Assembly: GCF_003843835.1 (NCBI RefSeq)
Contig: NZ_RKQL01000005.1
Span: forward strand, 1-64,000
Reading direction: 5' to 3'
Origin: Tibeticola sediminis
GTDB lineage: Bacteria > Pseudomonadota > Gammaproteobacteria > Burkholderiales > Burkholderiaceae_C
Length of the DNA stretch: 64,000 nt
Both the position numbers and the translations under genes were made by a program. Below, in pieces: positions 57,840 to 64,000 of this stretch. The first letter of the stretch is position 1. Each line of letters starts with the position of its first letter. The notes beneath the pieces were generated by a model that was given only the letters and a program-made list of their open reading frames with translations, made no database searches and was not told the DNA's origin.

Positions 57840-60800
57840 TCAATCCTTGATGATTTCGCGCCAGGAGATGCGCCCTTTGAATGAATTCGGAAAATTCGTC
57901 CGGATACTGCCTAGACCACCCGAGGAACCGCCAACGACGAGACGGGTGCCCACGAGGAGCGGCTTCGTTGGCATGCCGATGCCGAGGTCGACCGAGCCAA
58001 TGGGATTGCCATTGAGCACGTCATCTGTAAAGGCGTTGTTGCCATTGACGTCGAAGAAGCTGAAGTCGAGCCGGGCGCCAGTGAACGCATTGACGGCGTT
58101 GACATAGCCCGTGCCGCCGGGCTTGCAGGGGTCGTTTTGCGGAATACGGCTGGCGGTGACGAGGACGGGTTGGGCACTACGGTACATGGTGCTGGCCGTG
58201 ACGATGCGCTCGCCGGGCGACGTGGAAAAGTCGATGTACCAGCCTTTCTTGCCCGCCATGTCGTTGGCTGTGGCGGCACTGAAGGTGCGAACGTTGCTGC
58301 CGCCGTAGGTGCCCTGGTCCTGAATGCTGCGTTGCTTGAGTTCACTGCGGCCGCTGATGGTCATGGTGGTGTCGTCAACCAGGCCATACCAGGTTTGCAC
58401 CTGCGTATCGGTCGGGTCGGTGTCGCGGAAGTAGCTGCCCGTGCCGAAGAAGATGAAGCGTTTGCCGGCGTTATCGCCGGTGTTGAGATAGTTCACCTGG
58501 GTCGTTACGGGCGCCGTGATGGGCTGCCGGTTGTTGGAAGCGTCTTTGGCCACAAAGAAGGGCGAGCCACCATGGGCGATGGTCCAGCCGGATGGGGCAT
58601 TGGCGCTGACGTCGAACTTCCACAGGTTCCCCTTGAGATCGCCCGCGTAAATGATGTCGACGGTGCCATTGCCGTCCACATCGGCGACGCCGGGCGAACT
58701 CAACCCGTTGTCACCGCCGACACCCGTGTCCAGTTTGCGCTTGAGGGCGCCGGTGGCCAAGTCAAAAATGTAGAGGACGGCGCGCTGGTTCGTCGAGTTG
58801 TAGCCGTTGGCAACGATCACACTCCAGCTGCCATCGTTCATCTTGGCGATGATGGGTTGGCCCAACATGTAGCCGAGGTCGTTGTCGCTGGCGCCGTCCG
58901 TGTACTCCCATTTGACGTCCGTGGCGGCAAAGCTGCCGGGGGTGGTCGCGTCGAGACCAAACACCCCCTTGCCACCCGCGCCGAGTGTGGCGACGAGGTA
59001 GTTGTGTCCGCCCGTATCAGACTTGTTGCTGACGGCGATGTTGCCATTGACATAGTACGCATGGGCATACGCTGGGTCCGTCAAGGCCTGAAGCCGGCCG
59101 ATCAGGCTGCCCGGGATGTAGGCGAAACGCTCGACGCCAGTGCTTGCGTCGAAGGCATGCAACATGCCGTCATTGGCGCCGACGAAAACCGTGTTGTTGT
59201 CCTTGACGTACACCGGCGATGAATCGACGATGTCGCCAAGGATGTTATTGGTCGGCCGGTTGCGCAGGGTACCGCCGTTTTGCAGCTCTTTGCTGCGCAC
59301 GCCGCGCAGATAGTCGACGACGTCACTCGAACCAAGCGCCGTTCGGTCGGAACTGCTGAGGTTGGCCCAGGTGAAGGCGACGACGGTGCCGCCAGAGCGG
59401 GTGAAGATCCGGCGGCTGGTTGGTGCCGGGATGTTCGCCGATGCCGTCCAGGTTGGGGTCGACGCGACCCCCGTACCACTGATGGCGCGTGCTTCGAGCT
59501 CACCCGACCACTTGCCGCTCTCGAACTTTGCCTGGAACACTTGGCTGTCGGTCGAAATCGATGTGCTGTTGGCGGCCACGTTCGAGGCCGAGCCATTGCG
59601 GCTCACGATGTTGTTGAGGGTGTCGGACAGGGCTTTGGCGAAGTCGGTGGGGTTCTTGGCGCTAAAAAAGCCCCCTCGCCCGTTGACGGATGCATGAAGC
59701 AGATCGTCGAGCAGGGCGGCATTGCTGCTGGTGGGGTCCGGCCAGTTGATGGTGGTGCCATCGAAAATCGCCCGGAATGCGGTCGTGGGGTCGACCGAGC
59801 CGCTCACACCGAGGCCGACGCCAAAGGTGACCATGTGTTGCCAGAAGGCCGGGTCGATGTAGTTGGTCGGCACTTCGTTGGCGAGGTCGGTGCGCAAATC
59901 ACGCTTCCAGTAATACATCGCCACATCCGCCAGCGTGTTGCTGCGTGAGTCTTTGAAGGGAGAGACCGCCGCGTAGGTGTAGGTCTGTCCATTTGGCCCG
60001 GTGATGGTGGGGCCTGCCGTGCCGTCGTTGTTGGCTTGTGCGCCCGCGGTGCTGGCTCCGTTTCCATTCCAGTAGCCGTCCGTCATCATGATGGTGTAAC
60101 TCTGACGGCAGGTGTAGTCTGTACCGCCACTCTGGCCTGGTGTCGTGCTCCAGGGGCCTTTGCTGTCCGTCCGGCTGAAATACTGTCCGACGTCATTGAG
60201 CGCCTGTCGCAGCGGCGTTCCTGCCGCCGGAATGGGGTGGGTGTAGAGCTCGTTGAACCAGGTCGTCCGGTCCGTGCCCGTGAAGCGTCGAACGCCCAGG
60301 ATGACCGTGCGCGTGTTGACGCCATCGATGGATGTCGAACCTTTGTTGATCGCGGCGAAACCGGGCCGCAGGTTGCTGCCCTGCGCGGCAAAGGCCCGGC
60401 CGATGCCGGCGCGCGCGGTAAGCACACGCGATCGGTAATAGGTGTACCAGTTGGCGAAGTTCTGGATTTCTTCGCTGTAGGTGCACGTCGCGGTGGCGGC
60501 ACTGGCGCAGTCGGTGCGCTTGTCGCGGCCATCGCCGGTGTAGGTGGCCGTCGTCGGCCGGATATCAATCCGGGTGTAGCTGGACCAGTTCCAGATGTTG
60601 CCGCCGTTGTACCGGAAATAGGTGGCAGGCCAGAAGGTTTGTGTCCCGCTGGGCCCCCAACTGCAACTGGTGTCCGATGAGCATCGCAACGCATTGAAGG
60701 ACTGGGTGTTGTTGGTCGCCAGATCCCGGCAACCCAGGGCCGTGTTCATCGGGTTGTGGGGGGCGCAGGATGGCGCGGCATTCGGCATCAGGCTGCCGTC

Positions 60801-61178
60801 GGCCTGGCTCCAGGGCTTATACGTGATGGACGGGTCGTAATAGGCCCGGTTGATCTGCGGCGAGCGCGCGACGGCGTTGTAAGGCTGCCCATTTTCAAAG
60901 GTGGCGACGCGGTTGTCGTAGTCGCTGCTGCCATAGACGCCGCTGGGGCGTGGATAGACGAAGTACCCATCGGCATAGTCGTCGGGCAGCATCTCCCACT
61001 GCATGGAGCCCGAATCATCGAGGATCATCATGATGTTGGGCTCGGCCGAGGTCGAGGTGAGCAGCGGCACGTTCGGGATGGTGGCGGCGGGCACGTCGAG
61101 CAGGGCGGCGCTTGCGATGGCAAGGACCAGTAGGCCGGCTTTCAACGGTTGTCGCCCGGTACGTGGCTTGGTGTACAT
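57840..61178 (-). CDS. pilY1: Type IV pilus tip-associated protein PilY1
   Basis: Large exported protein of 1112 residues that primes pilus assembly and can act as adhesin. An N-terminal signal (GLLVLAIASAALLDVPA) leads to a von Willebrand A-like region opening with the MIDAS motif MMILDDSGSMQWEML. A C-terminal PilY1 beta-propeller begins around TNNILGDIVDSSPVYVKDNN and carries a calcium-loop-like DVDGNGTVDIIYAGD. The start ATG 61178 has CCGGAGG upstream. It is in the minor pilin operon. Confidence 0.93.
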   Translation of the reverse strand: MYTKPRTGRQPLKAGLLVLAIASAALLDVPAATIPNVPLLTSTSAEPNIMMILDDSGSMQWEMLPDDYADGYFVYPRPSGVYGSSDYDNRVATFENGQPYNAVARSPQINRAYYDPSITYKPWSQADGSLMPNAAPSCAPHNPMNTALGCRDLATNNTQSFNALRCSSDTSCSWGPSGTQTFWPATYFRYNGGNIWNWSSYTRIDIRPTTATYTGDGRDKRTDCASAATATCTYSEEIQNFANWYTYYRSRVLTARAGIGRAFAAQGSNLRPGFAAINKGSTSIDGVNTRTVILGVRRFTGTDRTTWFNELYTHPIPAAGTPLRQALNDVGQYFSRTDSKGPWSTTPGQSGGTDYTCRQSYTIMMTDGYWNGNGASTAGAQANNDGTAGPTITGPNGQTYTYAAVSPFKDSRSNTLADVAMYYWKRDLRTDLANEVPTNYIDPAFWQHMVTFGVGLGVSGSVDPTTAFRAIFDGTTINWPDPTSSNAALLDDLLHASVNGRGGFFSAKNPTDFAKALSDTLNNIVSRNGSASNVAANSTSISTDSQVFQAKFESGKWSGELEARAISGTGVASTPTWTASANIPAPTSRRIFTRSGGTVVAFTWANLSSSDRTALGSSDVVDYLRGVRSKELQNGGTLRNRPTNNILGDIVDSSPVYVKDNNTVFVGANDGMLHAFDASTGVERFAYIPGSLIGRLQALTDPAYAHAYYVNGNIAVSNKSDTGGHNYLVATLGAGGKGVFGLDATTPGSFAATDVKWEYTDGASDNDLGYMLGQPIIAKMNDGSWSVIVANGYNSTNQRAVLYIFDLATGALKRKLDTGVGGDNGLSSPGVADVDGNGTVDIIYAGDLKGNLWKFDVSANAPSGWTIAHGGSPFFVAKDASNNRQPITAPVTTQVNYLNTGDNAGKRFIFFGTGSYFRDTDPTDTQVQTWYGLVDDTTMTISGRSELKQRSIQDQGTYGGSNVRTFSAATANDMAGKKGWYIDFSTSPGERIVTASTMYRSAQPVLVTASRIPQNDPCKPGGTGYVNAVNAFTGARLDFSFFDVNGNNAFTDDVLNGNPIGSVDLGIGMPTKPLLVGTRLVVGGSSGGLGSIRTNFPNSFKGRISWREIIKD

Positions 61179-61203
61179 TGAAACCTCCGGTGCAGTGTGG
61201 CGA

Positions 61204-61758
61204 TCATTCGGTGGCGTAGACGGACTGCAGCATGACCATGGCCCGGCCACCGCTGCCGCCGGCGCGAGCGGTGATGCGGTAGCGGTAGCAGTTGTTGATG
61301 GCGCCGGCATCGGCCGGGTTGCATGAGTAGCTGTTGCCGAGGTACTCGACAAAATACTGCGGCGTGATGGCGAGTGCACCCGTGCCTATCGTGTTCCAGT
61401 TGGCCCACGAGTTGAAGCTGGCGTCACGCCAGCGGGGCGTGTCGCTCGCTGCCGGTGGGCCGCACACCATGAGCGCGCTGACCGTCGCGCAGGTGCCGGC
61501 GGTCTGGGTGATGCGCGGCGAGGCCGCTTCGATGGCGGCTTCGATGTCGCGAAGCGTCTTTTCGGCCGCTTGGAAGCTGACATTGCGCGATTGGCTGTTG
61601 GCGGCCATGCGCTCTTGCTGGGTGACACCGCGGATGGCTGCCAGACCGAGTAGCGTCATGAGCACCAGGATGATGAGGCTCATGATGAGTGCGACGCCGC
61701 TTTGTTTGCGGCGAGCCGGCAGGCGCCGGTGAGCGGGGGCGTGACGGGCGGCGTTCAT
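61204..61758 (-). CDS. pilX: Type IV pilus assembly protein PilX
   Basis: Minor pilin-like protein, 184 residues. The N-terminal basic segment and hydrophobic helix (QSGVALIMSLIILVLMTLLGLA, residues ~19-40) match PilX, which starts GxxLI rather than the FTLIE of true pilins. The rest is a soluble domain with four cysteines. It overlaps pilW by 4 bp. Confidence 0.88.
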   Translation of the reverse strand: MNAARHAPAHRRLPARRKQSGVALIMSLIILVLMTLLGLAAIRGVTQQERMAANSQSRNVSFQAAEKTLRDIEAAIEAASPRITQTAGTCATVSALMVCGPPAASDTPRWRDASFNSWANWNTIGTGALAITPQYFVEYLGNSYSCNPADAGAINNCYRYRITARAGGSGGRAMVMLQSVYATE

Positions 61759-62882
61759 GGCAGCAGGGCCTCGCGGTTACGAAGCTTGATAACGTGTTCG
61801 AGCTGGCGCTCGATGGGTACGCTGGCTGGGTTGGTGCCGACGCTTTCCTGGGTCGAAAGCCACAATTTCACCTTGACGCCGATGACCTGATTGAGCGCGT
61901 TTTTCGACCAGTCGGTGATGGTTGATGGCGCCACCCAGTTGCTCGCCAGTGCCGGCGCCGAGGCGTTGGTCAGGTCGACCGTCAGCAGCTTGACTTCGAG
62001 GTTGTTGACGCCGGCGACGATCTCATCCGGGGCGAGGACGGCCGTGCCAGTGTTATCGGGTTTCACCCAGGCCCGGTAGAGTGATTTGCCACCGTTGCCG
62101 TTGTAGCCGACATACCAGAAAGCCATGCGCAAGGGCGTGACGATGCCGGTGCCATTGGCCGGGAAGGTTTTGGCAGGAACGGTCGCACAGTTTGCCGGTG
62201 TCGGCGCCCCGAGGTTGTCGCTGCAGTTGTACGTCGTGCTGGCGGCCGAGTAATCGACGGTGTTGAGGCTGGTGCTCACGGTGGCAGCCTGAAACAGCGC
62301 CGCGGAGCTGAGGTCGCAGGCGACGAGGAGGTCGTTGGCTGCAAGGCCGCTGACTCTGTCGAGGGTGAATTCGTGGGCGGTCGGGTCGTGTGCCTGGATG
62401 GTGTACTCGGTGCCAGACGCCTGCAGGGTCAGGATGGCTGCGGTGCCGTTGACGCGCTGCGCCGTGCCCGTGCCGAAGGCGACGATGCCGGGGGTGTCGG
62501 TCGCAGCGTCCCATGCGCGCAGCGTGCCACCCTCCCAGTCGGCCCACCATGGACGCACGGCCGAGGTTTTGGGGTCTCGGATGACGTTGCCGATCTGCAA
62601 TAGCGAGACAGGCGTGTCGGCAATGCCACAGGGGATCTGCCCGGTTTCGCGCAGATCACGGGCCAAGATTTCGAAGGCGGTGCGCGCGCTCTCCTGCAGC
62701 CGCATGACGTTGTCATTGACGCGCAAGGTGTTGCGGCTGGTCAACACCATATTGAGGGCGCCTCCGATGAGCACCAGACCAAGCACCATCGCGACGAGCA
62801 GCTCGACGAGCGTAAAGCCGCGCATCGGTCTCGGGGACGGTGCAAGCGATGCGAGGTGTGGGCGGTGACGGATGGGTTTCAT
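61755..62882 (-). CDS. pilW: Type IV pilus assembly protein PilW
   Basis: Minor pilin of 375 residues. The prepilin motif MRGFTLVELLVAMVLGLVLI is at residues ~20-39, followed by the helical ARTAFEILARDLRETGQIPC typical of PilW. The long soluble domain has paired cysteines. The C-terminus WLSTQESVGTNPASVPIERQ resembles other PilW proteins. It overlaps both neighbours by 4 bp. Confidence 0.9.
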   Translation of the reverse strand: MKPIRHRPHLASLAPSPRPMRGFTLVELLVAMVLGLVLIGGALNMVLTSRNTLRVNDNVMRLQESARTAFEILARDLRETGQIPCGIADTPVSLLQIGNVIRDPKTSAVRPWWADWEGGTLRAWDAATDTPGIVAFGTGTAQRVNGTAAILTLQASGTEYTIQAHDPTAHEFTLDRVSGLAANDLLVACDLSSAALFQAATVSTSLNTVDYSAASTTYNCSDNLGAPTPANCATVPAKTFPANGTGIVTPLRMAFWYVGYNGNGGKSLYRAWVKPDNTGTAVLAPDEIVAGVNNLEVKLLTVDLTNASAPALASNWVAPSTITDWSKNALNQVIGVKVKLWLSTQESVGTNPASVPIERQLEHVIKLRNREALLP

Positions 62883-63394
62883 AGCCGGGACACCGTTTCG
62901 ATCATTTGATTGCCGAGTCCGCCGGCACGTTGGTCGTCCCAGAACACCTGGATACGGCAATTGGCGGGGTTGCTGGTGGTGTCGCAATAAATGGCGCCAC
63001 AGCTGGTGGTGTCGCCGGGTTGGCCGAGATTGAGCTGTATCGAGATGAGCCAGTCGCGCAGGTTGTTGTCGCGCAAGGTCGTGCCGGTGATGGTTGAAGG
63101 GCCGCAGAGTTTTGCGTCGATCAGGCCCGTGCCGGTGTCGAAGGTGCCGGTGTTGTAAGTGCCTGCTTGGGCCCCCGCCCGGTCGATACGCATGGCCTCG
63201 AGGATCGAGTAGCTGAGCATGACCGCTTGCGAGCGCTGCATGCTGCTGACGTTGCCTTTGATGGCGCGGGTCTGCAGCGCACCCATGCCGAGGATACCGA
63301 GGCTGAGGATCAGCAAGGCGACCAGAATCTCGAGTAGCGTGGCGCCACGCTGCCGCGCGACGAAACGGGTTGGTCTTGGGGCGTTGGCGTTCAT
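62879..63394 (-). CDS. pilV: Type IV pilus modification protein PilV
   Basis: Minor pilin of 171 residues. Prepilin motif RGATLLEILVALLILSLGIL (residues ~17-36) followed by MGALQTRAIKGNVSSMQRSQ, the PilV pattern. The C-terminal CRIQVFWDD is a family feature. It overlaps pilW by 4 bp and lies 11 bp after the fimT-like gene. Confidence 0.91.
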   Translation of the reverse strand: MNANAPRPTRFVARQRGATLLEILVALLILSLGILGMGALQTRAIKGNVSSMQRSQAVMLSYSILEAMRIDRAGAQAGTYNTGTFDTGTGLIDAKLCGPSTITGTTLRDNNLRDWLISIQLNLGQPGDTTSCGAIYCDTTSNPANCRIQVFWDDQRAGGLGNQMIETVSRL

Positions 63395-63405
63395 GGACGA
63401 CAGGC

Positions 63406-64000
63406 TCAGTTACAGGCGGCGGAGACGCTGGGCTTGGTGACGGTGATGCGGCCCATCGCGTTGAGCGTGTAGAGGCGGGCGCGCTCATCATCACGGATGC
63501 TGGGGACGGTGGTGCACAGCCGCAAGGTGCCGGCGAGGAAGCCGCCATTCAACTGGCGAGATGTGCCGTCGGATGCAAACGAGATGTAGGGCAGATTGCC
63601 GGTGGTGACGATGTTGCTGCTCGCGCCTTGGAATCGGCGCAGGACCGTTTCACCGGTGTCGAGGCTGGCCGTGGTGCCCGTACGCGTGTCATCGGTAAAG
63701 ACGATCCAGCCGGAGCGCCAGTCGCCCACGTTGGTGAGGCAGCTGGTGCCGTTGGCGCTGGGGCAGACGGTGACGCGGCCACCGCGCTTGATGGCTTCGG
63801 AGCGTGCCTGTTCGAGCGTGGACGTCAGTTCGATTGACAGGCTGCGCAGCTCCGAGGTAGCCAGGATCTCGCGCAGGCTCGGGGCCGCCAGCGCCAGAAG
63901 GATGCCAAGGATGGCGATCGTGACCAGCAACTCGGGCAGGGTGAAGCCGCGTGTGGTGGCGTGCCGAGCGAGCCCCGCAAGCGCCGTCCATTGCGTCGGC
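63406..64000 (-). CDS. fimT: FimT/GspH-like minor pilin (5' end outside window)
   Basis: Partial gene. The frame is open to the window end, and the prepilin motif RGFTLPELLVTIAILGILLA is visible near 63880-63950. The start codon lies beyond 64000. The soluble part (LSIELTSTLEQARSEAIKRG, RVTVCPSANGTSC, GWIVFTDD, RLYTLNAMGRI) matches FimT/GspH. It is the first visible gene of the minor pilin operon. Confidence 0.9.
   Translation of the reverse strand, partial: PTQWTALAGLARHATTRGFTLPELLVTIAILGILLALAAPSLREILATSELRSLSIELTSTLEQARSEAIKRGGRVTVCPSANGTSCLTNVGDWRSGWIVFTDDTRTGTTASLDTGETVLRRFQGASSNIVTTGNLPYISFASDGTSRQLNGGFLAGTLRLCTTVPSIRDDERARLYTLNAMGRITVTKPSVSAACN

Overview
The window reads as a continuous stretch of chromosome from a GC-rich betaproteobacterium of the order Burkholderiales, most likely Comamonadaceae or a close relative. 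The basis is gene content and order: DUF2069 beside YihY, ribD-ribE-ribBX-ribH-nusB-aminotransferase-ybgC-tolQRA, a glycine-riboswitch gcvTHP operon, and a fimT-pilV-pilW-pilX-pilY1-pilE minor pilin operon. No database search was possible, so the assignment is by recognition only. Nearly all of the sequence is housekeeping or metabolic coding DNA in tight operons with many 4-bp ATGA overlaps. I see no phage, CRISPR array or integrase.

Layout. 1-5.4 kb: end of a tungstate ABC operon (tupC, tupA) convergent with a molybdate operon (regulator, modA, modB, modC). 5.4-14.6 kb, mostly minus strand: exonuclease III, a DUF4337 membrane protein, folA-eamA-thyA (folate/dTMP), an FAD-linked hydroxyacid dehydrogenase, DUF2069/YihY, an alpha/beta hydrolase and metY. 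14.7-18.1 kb, plus strand: a CBS-domain protein, aroC, an MFS transporter and aroQ (chorismate pathway). 18.1-25.5 kb, minus strand: gcvP, gcvH, gcvT behind a tandem glycine riboswitch, then ETF-ubiquinone oxidoreductase. 25.7-32.2 kb: thioesterase, CMD-family protein, a PAS-LuxR regulator divergent from scoAB across a perfect dyad, a GspE/PilB-like ATPase, a TonB-like protein and tRNA-Gly(CCC). 32.2-45.7 kb: gabD-like dehydrogenase, alaS, a TlpA-like thioredoxin, a transglutaminase-like protein, RluA-type synthase, trmB, gluQ, an FAD oxidoreductase, and LysR/pirin/flavodoxin. 45.8-57.4 kb: dnaE, tolA-tolR-tolQ-ybgC, aminotransferase, nusB and the riboflavin genes. 57.4-64 kb: the type IV minor pilin operon, cut by the window end.

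The unusual content is not genes but small dispersed repeats. (1) A 235-bp element with 17-bp terminal inverted repeats occurs four times (one copy cut by the window start). It looks like a miniature inverted-repeat transposable element. Its flanking 5-bp target duplications, read in the element's own orientation, all have the form NTGAN, so the insertions fall on stop or start codons. (2) An ~85-bp inverted-repeat element (ends AAGGCAACGCTGAA / TTCAGCGTTGCCTT) has three clear copies and one decayed copy. (3) A ~65-bp element ends in a hairpin whose arms differ between copies while still pairing. It lies directly after stop codons and also inside coding sequence: the tupA signal peptide, the YihY C-terminus and the middle of gluQ. 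Together these suggest a genome shaped by small non-autonomous repeats that edit gene ends and leader regions.
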